In this document: in pieces, positions 26,557 through 34,918 of the stretch
Layout: each line of letters begins with the position of its first letter
Position numbering within the stretch: position 1 is the stretch's first letter
Assembly: GCF_037201975.1 (NCBI RefSeq)
Contig: NZ_CP147520.1
Coordinates: 7,440,001-7,504,000, forward strand
Direction: 5' to 3'
Origin: Streptomyces sp. TG1A-60
GTDB taxonomy: Bacteria; Actinomycetota; Actinomycetes; Streptomycetales; Streptomycetaceae
DNA length: 64,000 bases
Notes under the pieces: model-generated
Told to the model about the DNA's origin: nothing
Database searches by the model: none
The model's input: only the letters and a program-made list of their open reading frames with translations
Program-made: the position numbers and the translations under genes

Positions 26557-27825
26557 ATGTCAATGCCGAAAGGATCGAACACCGCGGTACCGACGACCGC
26601 GCTACGCGTGGAACTGGGCCGGCGTTCCGGACCGGGCGTGCCCGACACGGATGCCTCGGCGCTGCTGCTGGTGGGTGGAAAGGTGCGTTCCGGCGCCGAC
26701 TTCGTCTTCTACAACCAGCCCGCGCACTCCTCCGGCGCGATACGGCACGAGGGCAAGCGGGACGCCGACGGCCAGGTGACCGACTCGCTCCTCGTCGACC
26801 TCGCGCGCGTGGAGCCCGCCATCGAGACCGTGGTGATCGCCGCCTCGGCGGACGGCGGCAGCTTCGGGCAGGTCCCCGGGCTGTACATCCGCGTGATCGA
26901 CGAGCGGGCGGGCACCGAGGCCGCCCGCTTCGACAGCGCGGACGCCGGCGCCGAAACCGCTTTCGTGCTCGGGGAGTTCTACCGCCGCCAGGGCACCTGG
27001 AAGTTCCGCGCCGTCGGCCAGGGCTACGGCAGCGGACTCGAAGGCCTCGCCGCCGACTTCGGCATCACCGTGGACGAACCGCAGCACACGGCGGCGGCAG
27101 CGCCCGTGGCACCGCCCGCGCCCGTGACCCCGCCCGTCACCGTGCCGCCCCCCGTGACGGCACCGCCGCCCGCGCCGCCGGCCCCGGTCCCCCTGACCAA
27201 GGTCACGCTCACCAAGGAGGCCCCGGCGGTCTCCCTCACCAAACAGGGCGGCACCTCCGGCGCCCTGCGCTTGAACCTCAACTGGGAGGTGCGCAAGCAG
27301 TTCAAGGGGTGGGGCGGCAAGCTGGGCCGGGCCGTCGCGCACCACGCGGACCTCGACCTCGACCTGTGCGCCCTGTTCGAGTTGTCCGACGGCAGCAAGG
27401 GCGTCGTCCAGGCACTCGGCAACGCCTTCGGGGCGTTGCACCGGCCGCCCTTCATCCACCTCGACGGCGACGACCGCACCGGCGCCGTGAGCAGCGGCGA
27501 GAACCTCACCGTCAACCTCGACCACAAGCAGGCCTTCCGGCGCATCCTCATCTTCGTCACCATCTACGAGGGCGCCCGCTCCTTCGCCGATCTGCACGCG
27601 ACGGTCACCCTCCAGCCGCAGCACGGAGCACCCGTCGACTTCTCTCTCGACGAGTGCACCGTCCCCTCCACCGTCTGCGCCCTCGCCCTCATCACCCACC
27701 AGGGCGGCGACCTCATCGTCCAGCGCGAGGCCCGCTACCTGGTCCCCGAACGCGGAGTGAGCCCGCAGCGTACGGTCGATAACGCCTACGGGTGGGGGAT
27801 GAACTGGACCCCCGGCAGGAAATAG
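26557..27825 (+). CDS. tandem TerD-domain stress protein
   Basis: A 422-residue protein with two TerD folds. The first (about residues 25-170) contains DASALLLVGGKVRSGADFVFYNQP and FVLGEFYRRQGTWKFRAVGQGY. A linker of about 45 residues built of Pro/Ala/Val repeats follows. The second domain (about 215-422) opens with VSLTKQGG and has CALFELSDGSKGVVQALG and HLDGDDRTG. The D-D-R-T-G and similar acidic loops bind calcium in TerD proteins. The family is tied to tellurite, phage and general envelope stress, and the biochemical role is unsettled. ATG 26557 is preferred because GGGGGCGGA lies just upstream. No other ter genes are adjacent. Confidence 0.85.
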   Translation: MSMPKGSNTAVPTTALRVELGRRSGPGVPDTDASALLLVGGKVRSGADFVFYNQPAHSSGAIRHEGKRDADGQVTDSLLVDLARVEPAIETVVIAASADGGSFGQVPGLYIRVIDERAGTEAARFDSADAGAETAFVLGEFYRRQGTWKFRAVGQGYGSGLEGLAADFGITVDEPQHTAAAAPVAPPAPVTPPVTVPPPVTAPPPAPPAPVPLTKVTLTKEAPAVSLTKQGGTSGALRLNLNWEVRKQFKGWGGKLGRAVAHHADLDLDLCALFELSDGSKGVVQALGNAFGALHRPPFIHLDGDDRTGAVSSGENLTVNLDHKQAFRRILIFVTIYEGARSFADLHATVTLQPQHGAPVDFSLDECTVPSTVCALALITHQGGDLIVQREARYLVPERGVSPQRTVDNAYGWGMNWTPGRK

Positions 27826-27874
27826 CGGCCCGCAGGCGGCGGCCCCCAGGTGTTCTGTCTCGGGAGGTCACGCC

Positions 27875-29092
27875 CTAGCTCTCCTCCGGGACCGAGTCCG
27901 GGTGTGCGTAGGTGCGGCCCTTCCAGGCCGCACCCCGCCCCTGGTAGTGCCGCACCGCGGAGTCCACCGTCATCAGCAGGTACAGAAACGCGGTGAACGG
28001 CAGCAGGGGAGCGAGCCACAGCGGCTGACCGTAATAACGGAGCATCGGTACGTACGTCGCCGTCATCAGCAGCCAGGCGAGCCCGCCGAGGAGTGCCGTC
28101 GCCGGCTCTTCCATGGCGAGACCCATGAGGAGCGCGACGGGCGGTACCAGGTAGACCACTGCCAGACCCAGGACGGTACCGGCGAGCAGCAGAGGGTTGT
28201 GCAGCAGTTGGGCGTAGGCGCTGCGTGAGACCATCCGCCACAGGTCGTGCAGGCCCGGATAGGGCCGCACACTGTCCACCCGCTCCGCCAGCCCCAGCCA
28301 GATGTGGCCGCCGCTCCTCTTGACCGCCCCGGCCAGTGCCACATCGTCGATGACCGCCTGCCGGATCGCGTCCGGAATCCGCGCCCTCTCGGCGGCCTCG
28401 GCGCTCAGTAGCACACAGCCACCCGCCGCGGCGGCCGTGCGCGAACCCCGCACGCCGATCCGGCGGAACGGATACAGCTGGGCGAAGAAATAGACGAAGG
28501 CGGGTACGACGAGCCGTTCCCACACGCTCTCGGCGCGCAGCCGTGCCATCTGGGACACGAGGTCGAAGCCACCGGTGCGCGCGGATGCCACCAACGTGCG
28601 CAGGCTGTCCGGCCGATGGGCGATGTCCGCGTCCGTCAGCAGCAGGAACTCGGGTCCACGCGCGCGTGCCAGCCCCATTCCGTGCCGTACGGCCCACAGC
28701 TTGCCCGTCCAGCCGGCGGGCGGCTCCCCCGGTGAGGACACGGTCAGGGGCAGCCCCCCGTGCCGTCGCGCCAGCTCGTGGGCCAGCCCACCGGTCCCGT
28801 CCGAACTGCCGTCGTCGACCAGGAAGACCTCGGCCCGGCCGGGATAGTCCTGGGCCAGCAGCGACGGCAGGCTCTCGGGCAGTATGGCGGCCTCGTCGCG
28901 CGCGGGGACGACGACACAGACGTACGGCCAGTCGACGGGATCCCGGCGGGGTGGCAGGCGCACATCCGTGCGCCAGAAGAAGCCCTGGCCCAGCAGCAGC
29001 CACAGCCAGGCGGCGAGTGATCCGGCGGCGGTCCACGCGATGGCGTTCACGGTGCGCAGTCTGCCCCACCCGGGTGGTCCGGCCGAGGCCAT
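27875..29092 (-). CDS. membrane glycosyltransferase family 2, HpnB-like
   Basis: A 405-residue integral membrane glycosyltransferase. An N-terminal helix (about residues 15-37) precedes a GT-A domain with VCVVVPARDEA, the nucleotide/metal loop VDDGSSDGTG, LLTDADIAH and an acceptor-side IDDVALAGAVKR. Three or more C-terminal helices follow (about 290-385). The architecture and order match the HpnB group found in hopanoid and carotenoid clusters, where it is thought to transfer a sugar to a lipid. No hopanoid genes are nearby, so the acceptor is uncertain. Starts at ATG 29092 or GTG 29050 are both possible. It is divergent from the racemase at 29109. Confidence 0.8.
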   Translation of the reverse strand: MASAGPPGWGRLRTVNAIAWTAAGSLAAWLWLLLGQGFFWRTDVRLPPRRDPVDWPYVCVVVPARDEAAILPESLPSLLAQDYPGRAEVFLVDDGSSDGTGGLAHELARRHGGLPLTVSSPGEPPAGWTGKLWAVRHGMGLARARGPEFLLLTDADIAHRPDSLRTLVASARTGGFDLVSQMARLRAESVWERLVVPAFVYFFAQLYPFRRIGVRGSRTAAAAGGCVLLSAEAAERARIPDAIRQAVIDDVALAGAVKRSGGHIWLGLAERVDSVRPYPGLHDLWRMVSRSAYAQLLHNPLLLAGTVLGLAVVYLVPPVALLMGLAMEEPATALLGGLAWLLMTATYVPMLRYYGQPLWLAPLLPFTAFLYLLMTVDSAVRHYQGRGAAWKGRTYAHPDSVPEES

Positions 29093-29108
29093 CGTCTATC
29101 GTGGCCGG

Positions 29109-29915
29109 GTGAAGATCGCGCTCATGGACTCCGGTATCGGTCTGCTCCCCGCCGCCGCCGCGGTACGGCGACTGCGTCCCGACGCGGACCTCGTGATCTC
29201 CTCCGACCCCGACGGCATGCCCTGGGGCCCGCGCACTCCGCAGGACCTGACCGAGCGTGCCCTCGCCGTAGCCGAGGTGGCCGCAGCGCACCGGCCCGAC
29301 GCCCTGATCGTCGGCTGCAACACCGCGTCCGTGCACGCCCTGCCCGCCCTGCGCGCCTTCCTCGAACCGGGTCTGCCGGTCATCGGCACGGTTCCGGCGA
29401 TCAAGCCGGCCGCGTCCGGCGGCGGCCCCTTCACCATCTGGGCCACGCCCGCCACCACCGGCAGCCCCTACCAGCGCGGTCTCATCAAGGAGTTCACCGA
29501 CGGCGTGGCGGTCACCGAAGTGCCCTGCTGGGGACTGGCCGAGGCCGTGGAGCACGCCGACGACGCCGCGATCGACGCGGCGATCGACGCTGCCGCCGCG
29601 CTGACCCCCGGCGATGTGACGACCGTCGTCCTGGGCTGCACCCATTACGAACTGGTCGCCGAACGCATCCGAGCGGCCGTCCAGCAGCCCGGCCTCCCGC
29701 CTCTCGTCCTGCACGGTTCCGCGGGCGCCGTGGCCGCCCAGGCGCTGCGCCGTCTCGGCGAACTTCCCAGGCCCGAGGCGGACTGGACCGAATCGACGCT
29801 GACGGTCATCCTCAGCGGACGCGAGGGCTCCCTGCCCGCTGCGGCACTGGCCTACGAGGAGGGCAGGCTGCTGCGGACAGTCACTCCCGCGCTGGTCGCC
29901 CGCCCGCAGCGGTAA
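29109..29915 (+). CDS. aspartate/glutamate racemase family protein
   Basis: A 269-residue MurI-like protein. It begins with VKIALMDSGIGLLPAA, where the Asp-Ser-Gly-Ile-Gly loop is typical of glutamate racemases. It has both catalytic cysteines in the expected contexts: VGCNTASVHA (about residue 77) and LGCTHYEL (about residue 179). GTG 29109 begins exactly at the family N-terminus, 17 bases from the divergent glycosyltransferase start. MurI supplies D-Glu for peptidoglycan, but the genome's main murI may lie elsewhere; this copy stands outside a cell-wall cluster. Confidence 0.85.
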   Translation: MKIALMDSGIGLLPAAAAVRRLRPDADLVISSDPDGMPWGPRTPQDLTERALAVAEVAAAHRPDALIVGCNTASVHALPALRAFLEPGLPVIGTVPAIKPAASGGGPFTIWATPATTGSPYQRGLIKEFTDGVAVTEVPCWGLAEAVEHADDAAIDAAIDAAAALTPGDVTTVVLGCTHYELVAERIRAAVQQPGLPPLVLHGSAGAVAAQALRRLGELPRPEADWTESTLTVILSGREGSLPAAALAYEEGRLLRTVTPALVARPQR

Positions 29916-29965
29916 CGGTCCGCAACCGGGTGCCCGCGTTGCGGAACCTGAGTACGCTCGAAGCC

Positions 29966-30523
29966 ATGAGGGACCATCCCCACGGCGAGACGGGCACCCC
30001 CGAAGGCCCGCACCCCGAGGTATGGACCGGCCGCGCGACCAACCGCGGCCAGTGGGTGCCGGCACTCGGCGGTGCCGCCTGCATGGCACTGGGCATCGCA
30101 CTCGCGGTCGGCTCCGCGTGGACGTCCGATGCCGCCCCCCTGGCCATGTCGGTCGTCGGCTGCATCGCGGCCGGGCTCCTCATCCTCTTCGGTACGCTCG
30201 CGTTCGTGCACGTCTCCGTGAAGGTCGACGAGGACTGCCTCGAAGTCCGCTGCGGCCACATCGGTGTGCCCCGCCGCCGCATCCCCCTGTCCGAGGTCGC
30301 CGACGCCGTCTTCGCGCCGTGCGTCACTCCCCGCCAGTGGGGTGGCTGGGGCTACCGCTGGCGGCCCGAGAAGGGGACCGCCGTCGTCGTACGCCGTGGT
30401 GAGGGTGTGGTGCTGCGCCTCTGGGACGGTCACACGTTCACGATCACCGTGGACAACGCGGAGGTGGCCGTACGGGTCATCCGCGACCGGCTGAGCCCGA
30501 GGGCGTCCGGCGCCGCGCGCTGA
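29966..30523 (+). CDS. PH-domain-like membrane protein
   Basis: A 185-residue protein with two adjacent membrane helices (about residues 30-50 and 57-80; WVPALGGAACMALGIALAVG and MSVVGCIAAGLLILFGTLAF). A C-terminal soluble domain of beta-strands follows (VKVDEDCLEVRCGHIGVPRRRIPLSEV, GTAVVVRRGEGVVLRL). This layout, two helices then a YdbS/bPH-like barrel, is common in actinomycete membrane proteins of unknown role. ATG 29966 is the first start giving that layout. It follows the racemase by 50 bases and may share its transcript. Confidence 0.7.
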   Translation: MRDHPHGETGTPEGPHPEVWTGRATNRGQWVPALGGAACMALGIALAVGSAWTSDAAPLAMSVVGCIAAGLLILFGTLAFVHVSVKVDEDCLEVRCGHIGVPRRRIPLSEVADAVFAPCVTPRQWGGWGYRWRPEKGTAVVVRRGEGVVLRLWDGHTFTITVDNAEVAVRVIRDRLSPRASGAAR

Positions 30524-30529
30524 CCCCTC

Positions 30530-30715
30530 CGTCTGCCTGTCGTCGCGGTCGGGCGCCCCGGCGCCGTCTTCTTCCTCCGTCAGGGGCCGGGCCGTCGCCA
30601 CACCCGCGAGCAGGCCCGCACCCGCCGTCACCGCGAGCAGCACCCCCTCCGGGCGACCGCCCCGTGCCGCCGCCGTGAACCACGACCAGGCCGCGCACGC
30701 CCCCAGCATGACCAC
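30530..30715 (-). pseudogene. possible truncated membrane-protein gene
   Basis: From a start near 30715 the minus strand encodes VVMLGACAAWSWFTAAARGG and LLAVTAGAGLLAGVATARPL, two plausible membrane segments, followed by an acidic stretch. After this the frame runs antisense through the neighbouring gene without family-like sequence. It looks like the 5' part of a lost membrane gene, or a small membrane protein whose stop I cannot place. The remainder of 30524-30994 holds only a short plus-strand frame (30877-30975, MRRFVDAACRNAA...) of unknown status. Confidence 0.3.
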
Positions 30716-30994
30716 ACCCGTGACATCAGAAACGTTCCGTCTGTCATGCGCGGCCGACGTACCGGCCGAGGACTGCGTCCCCGTGACCCCACCCCGTCGC
30801 CCCCCGACCGTGCCGGCTCCGACCGCTCGGCCGCATCCGGCCGCACATCACAGACTCGGGCACACTGTGACGGGTGATGCGCCGGTTTGTGGACGCGGCG
30901 TGCAGGAACGCTGCGGCGGATGTGTGCCCCGGCCTCACCCAGGACGCGCGGGCCGCGCTGTCGGCGCCGGGGTGAGGCGCCGTACACTCCCCGA

Positions 30995-32611
30995 GTGACC
31001 GTCACCGCCACTCCCGTAGACGAGCCGGAACAGCTCGAACCCCAGGCCGCGCCCGTGTCCCGGGCGTCCCGATGGGTCAGCCGGCTCCTTCCGGCCGCCG
31101 CCGCGGCTCTCTCCGGGGTGCTGCTCTACGTCAGCTTCCCGCCCCGGACCCTGTGGTGGCTGGCCCTGCCGGCCTTCGCCGTCTTCGGCTGGGTACTGCG
31201 CGGACGCGGCTGGAAGGCGGGACTCGGCCTCGGCTACCTCTTCGGCCTCGGCTTCCTGCTGCCGCTGCTGGTGTGGACCGGCGTGGAGGTCGGCCCCGGA
31301 CCGTGGCTGGCGCTCGTGGTCATCGAGGCGGTGTTCGTGGCGCTCGTCGGCGCGGGCGTCGCCGTCGTCTCGAAGCTGCCCGGCTGGCCGGTCTGGTCCG
31401 CCGCCCTGTGGATCACCGGTGAGGCGGCACGCGCGCGTGCCCCGTTCCACGGCTTCCCCTGGGGCAAGATCGCCTTCGGTCAGGCCGACGGTGTCTTCCT
31501 TCCGCTGGCCGCTCTCGGCGGTACACCGGTGCTCGGTTTCGCGGTCGTCCTGTGCGGCTTCGGGCTGTGCGAGGTGGTACGGCCGGTCGTCGACAAGCGC
31601 CGCACCGGCAGGGCCGTACACCGGGGCACCGCCGCCGTGGCGGCACTGACCGTGGCCGTCCCGCTGGTGGGCGCCTTCGGCTCCCGTGCCCTGGTGAGCG
31701 ACAAGGCCGAGACCGGCACCGCGACCGTGGCCGTCATCCAGGGCAACGTCCCCCGGCTGGGCCTCGACTTCAACGCCCAGCGGCGGGCCGTGCTCGACTA
31801 CCACGCCAGGGAGACCGAGCGCCTGGCCGCCGAGGTCAAGGCCGGCAAGGTCGCACAGCCGGACTTCGTGCTCTGGCCGGAGAACTCCTCCGACATCGAC
31901 CCTTTCGCCAACGCCGACGCCCGCGTGGTGATCGAGCGGGCGGCAACGGCCATCGGCGCCCCCGTCTCCGTCGGAGGCGTCGTCGAACGGGACGGAAAGC
32001 TCTACAACGAGCAGATCCTTTGGGACCCGGAGAAGGGTCCCGTCGACACGTACGACAAGCGGCAGATCCAGCCGTTCGGCGAGTACCTTCCCCTGCGGTC
32101 GCTCATCGGGGTCATCAACAGCGAGTGGACGTCCATGGTCCGCAAGGACTTCAGCCGGGGCACCGAGCCCGGCGTGTTCACCATGGACGGCGCCAAGGTC
32201 GGCCTCGTCACCTGCTATGAGGCGGCCTTCGACTGGGCAGTGCGCTCCGAGGTCACCGACGGCGCACAGCTGATCTCGGTGCCGAGCAACAACGCGACCT
32301 TCGACCGCAGCGAGATGACCTACCAGCAGCTCGCCATGTCCCGGGTCCGCGCCGTCGAGCACAGCCGCACCGTCACCGTCCCGGTGACCAGCGGCGTCAG
32401 CGCGATCATCATGCCGGACGGGAAGATCACCCAGAGGACCGGCATGTTCGTCGCCGACTCGCTGGTCCAGAAGGTGCCGTTGCGCTCCTCGGAGACTCCC
32501 GCCACCCAGCTCGGCATCCTGCCGGAGATGCTTCTGGTGCTGGTCGCGGCGGGTGGACTCGGTTGGGCGATCGGGGCCGGTGTGCGCGGGAGGCGCGCCG
32601 GTGGCGTGTAG
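30995..32611 (+). CDS. lnt: apolipoprotein N-acyltransferase
   Basis: A 538-residue integral membrane enzyme that N-acylates the diacylglyceryl-cysteine of lipoproteins. Six or so membrane helices (about residues 25-220) are followed by an extracytoplasmic nitrilase-like domain. The catalytic triad is visible: Glu in LWPENSSDIDPFA, Lys in YDKRQIQPFGEY and Cys in VTCYEAAFDW. A final membrane helix (LLVLVAAGGLGWAIGAGV) closes the protein. GTG 30995 is the start that puts a short cytoplasmic leader before helix 1; the ribosome site is weak. The Nudix gene follows by 68 bases. Confidence 0.9.
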   Translation: MTVTATPVDEPEQLEPQAAPVSRASRWVSRLLPAAAAALSGVLLYVSFPPRTLWWLALPAFAVFGWVLRGRGWKAGLGLGYLFGLGFLLPLLVWTGVEVGPGPWLALVVIEAVFVALVGAGVAVVSKLPGWPVWSAALWITGEAARARAPFHGFPWGKIAFGQADGVFLPLAALGGTPVLGFAVVLCGFGLCEVVRPVVDKRRTGRAVHRGTAAVAALTVAVPLVGAFGSRALVSDKAETGTATVAVIQGNVPRLGLDFNAQRRAVLDYHARETERLAAEVKAGKVAQPDFVLWPENSSDIDPFANADARVVIERAATAIGAPVSVGGVVERDGKLYNEQILWDPEKGPVDTYDKRQIQPFGEYLPLRSLIGVINSEWTSMVRKDFSRGTEPGVFTMDGAKVGLVTCYEAAFDWAVRSEVTDGAQLISVPSNNATFDRSEMTYQQLAMSRVRAVEHSRTVTVPVTSGVSAIIMPDGKITQRTGMFVADSLVQKVPLRSSETPATQLGILPEMLLVLVAAGGLGWAIGAGVRGRRAGGV

Positions 32612-32679
32612 CCGTACGCCTCACGTGCGCGTCCTTCGAGCGCGGGAATGAGGGAAACCGGCCCGTTAGGGTCGGCTCC

Positions 32680-33153
32680 ATGGCTACCCCTGATTTCATC
32701 CGCACACTCCGTGCTTGCGCCGGCAACCAGCTTCTCTGGCTCCCCGGAGTCACCGCCCTCGTCCTCGACGACGAGGGCAGAGTGCTGCTGAACCGCCGGT
32801 CCGACAACGGCAGGTGGTCGCTGATCGGCGGCATCCCGGATCCGGGGGAGCAGCCGGCGGCCTGTGCCGTGCGGGAGGTCTTCGAGGAGACGGCCGTCCG
32901 GTGCGTGGCGGAGCGGGTCGTCCTCGTCCAGGCCCTCGACCCGGTGCGGTACGACAACGGGGACGTGTGCCAGTACATGGACACCACGTTCTACTGCAGG
33001 CCCGTCGGCGGCGAGGCCCGCGTCAACGACGACGAGTCGCTGGAGGTCGGCTGGTTCTCACTGGACGCCCTGCCGGACCTGAGCGAGTTCGCGCTCTTCC
33101 GTATCAAACAGACGATGTCGGACGCACCCACGTGGTTCGACCCCGTCGTCTGA
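32680..33153 (+). CDS. Nudix hydrolase
   Basis: A 157-residue single-domain Nudix hydrolase. The Nudix box runs from GGIPDPGEQPAACAVREVFEETAV (about residues 56-79), with all key residues G, E, REVFEE and the following hydrophobic residue. LPGVTALVLDDEGRVLLNRRSDNGRWSL precedes it. Such enzymes cleave nucleoside diphosphates linked to another group; the substrate is unknown. The ATG start is the family-like one. It is convergent with the membrane gene ending at 33205. Confidence 0.9.
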   Translation: MATPDFIRTLRACAGNQLLWLPGVTALVLDDEGRVLLNRRSDNGRWSLIGGIPDPGEQPAACAVREVFEETAVRCVAERVVLVQALDPVRYDNGDVCQYMDTTFYCRPVGGEARVNDDESLEVGWFSLDALPDLSEFALFRIKQTMSDAPTWFDPVV

Positions 33154-33204
33154 GGCCGCACCACAGGAGCCGGCCCTCGCGCCGTGTAGGTCCGAGGCTT
33201 CGGG

Positions 33205-34338
33205 TCACGATGCGTGCGGCGCGGTGGTCTTCGGGCTTTCCGTGGTCGCCCTGCGGGCCCCGGCCAGCCGGAGCGTCACGGCGGCTGCGACTCCCGCCGG
33301 CAGGCCCCAGGTCAGGGCGGCCGGTACGCCACCACCGAGGCCGGCGGCCAGGTACAGGTCCCAGCGCAGGTTCGTCCCCTCCAGCAGCATCCGCAGCAGC
33401 TGGCTCGTCAGCAGGCCGAGGACGGTCGCGCAGACCGCGCCGACCGCCAGGGCCGGGACGGTGGCCCGGGTGAGCAGTCCCGGCAGCAGGCGCAGTGCCC
33501 ACCACACGACGGCCAGCAGCAGTACGTCGGTGGCGCGGTACAGGAGCCAGTCGCCGGGCGATGCGTCCGCCGGACCCGCCCAGGCGCCCAGCAGCAACCA
33601 CTGGCGCAGGAGGTCGCCCGGTTCGGAGAGCAGCCCGCCGCCCGAGTAGGCCGTCTGGAGGGCGGCGGCCACCGACTGGTACGAGAGGATCAGCAGGGAC
33701 AGTGCGATCACCGCCGTTCCGACGGTGGCGGCCAGCCGGGCGGCGCGCGCCGGGACGGCCTGCCGAGGCAGCGGATCGGTGCCCTTGGCGGTGATTTGCG
33801 CGATGAGGACCGTTGCCACGGCGGCGACCAGTGCCGTCCCCACCAGGACCTGCCGCCCGCTCGCGACCACGCCCGCCAGCTGAGGCAGGAAGCGGTAACT
33901 GCCCTGTCCCTGCGCGGCGATCAACCAGGGCGCGGAGACGGTGACCGCCAGTGTGCCGGCCACCAGGCCCCAGGCCCACACCGCGAGCAGTGCCGCCGCC
34001 GTCCGGCCGCGCACCGGCGGCAGCCTGCGCACCAGGAGCAGCGCGCCGGGCACGAAGAACGCGAAGACCGCGGTGAACCGGATCTGCATCGCGGTCGAGT
34101 ACAGCGCGAGGTACCGTGAGCCGTCGCTTCGGGCCGTGTCCCCGAACCGCGCCGAGGCCGGCGGGTCGTACGACCAAGGGGCGAGCCAGCGTTCGAGATC
34201 GGCGGCGGCCTGGGCGCCCAGCACATCCGGGGCGCCCCGCAGCCGCAGCACGTTCTCACTCGCCCCCGCCCACCACAACAGCGCCGTGAACAGCAGCCCT
34301 CCGACCACCGCCGGTATCGCCGCACGCCGATATGTCAC
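33205..34338 (-). CDS. multi-pass membrane protein of unknown function
   Basis: A 377-residue protein with eight or nine predicted membrane helices, including AAIPAVVGGLLFTALLWWAG (N-terminal), FTAVFAFFVPGALLLV, VWAWGLVAGTLAVTVSA, VLVGTALVAAVATVLIAQI, VIALSLLILSYQSVA, DVLLLAVVWWALRLLPG and a C-terminal pair. It has extracytoplasmic loops rich in Gly/Leu and no recognisable catalytic motif or binding cassette. It resembles the hydrophobic 'streptophobe'-type proteins of the genus, but I cannot assign it firmly. Next to it, on the other strand, is a LuxR-type fragment, possibly from a former regulator. Confidence 0.65.
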   Translation of the reverse strand: MTYRRAAIPAVVGGLLFTALLWWAGASENVLRLRGAPDVLGAQAAADLERWLAPWSYDPPASARFGDTARSDGSRYLALYSTAMQIRFTAVFAFFVPGALLLVRRLPPVRGRTAAALLAVWAWGLVAGTLAVTVSAPWLIAAQGQGSYRFLPQLAGVVASGRQVLVGTALVAAVATVLIAQITAKGTDPLPRQAVPARAARLAATVGTAVIALSLLILSYQSVAAALQTAYSGGGLLSEPGDLLRQWLLLGAWAGPADASPGDWLLYRATDVLLLAVVWWALRLLPGLLTRATVPALAVGAVCATVLGLLTSQLLRMLLEGTNLRWDLYLAAGLGGGVPAALTWGLPAGVAAAVTLRLAGARRATTESPKTTAPHAS

Positions 34339-34479
34339 GTGTTCTCCCCCGTTCGACCGCGTCCCCGTGATTCCTGGTCGAGTGGACCCTACGGCGCCCT
34401 GGTCACATGTGGATCACAGCGGTGCGTCGGCTCGCCCGACGGATGGGCGCAGCGCGACGAAGGGGACTGGCAGGCAGCC

Positions 34480-34749
34480 GCCCCCCGTCGCCGGCTGGAA
34501 GTCCTGACCCTCCTCGGCCGTGGTCTGTCCAACACGGAACTGGCCGCCGAACTGACCCTGAGCGAAGCCACGGTGAAGTCCCACGTGGCCCGCATCTTCG
34601 CCGGGCTCGACCTGCGCGACCGCGCCCAAGCCGTCGTGGTCGCCTACGAGAAGGGGGCTGGTCACGGTGAACGCGAGCGATTCAGGGGCGGATGGGTCGA
34701 TGAGCCGGTGAGGGGGCGACGGGTGAGCGCCGAGCCGACACAGGCGTGA
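34480..34749 (+). pseudogene. LuxR-type DNA-binding domain remnant of a response regulator
   Basis: The frame reads RRRLEVLTLLGRGLSNTELA, then ELTLSEATVKSHVARI and FAGLDLRDRAQAVVVAYE, a full NarL/FixJ-type helix-turn-helix. The receiver domain that should precede it (about 120 residues with the phospho-Asp) is missing. Upstream is only the start region of the divergent membrane gene. About 30 non-conserved residues trail the domain. It could be expressed as a free DNA-binding domain, but truncation by deletion is more likely. Confidence 0.55.
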
Positions 34750-34918
34750 TGGCGGTCGGGAACGAAGATCCGGTCAGAGTCGTTCACGTGCTGCACACCT
34801 ACTGAAGGAGCAAGCCCGTGTCCGCCAGACCGACGGACTCCCCGGGGCACAGTCCCGGACCACCCCGCCAGACCCTGAACGACCGTACACGTCGCGGCAC
34901 GCGGTGGGGTGGTGTCCG

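Noticed and set aside
30877..30975. 32-residue plus-strand peptide before lnt
   Set aside because: Protein-like at first sight, but too short, lacks a clear ribosome site and family; mentioned only within the gap description.
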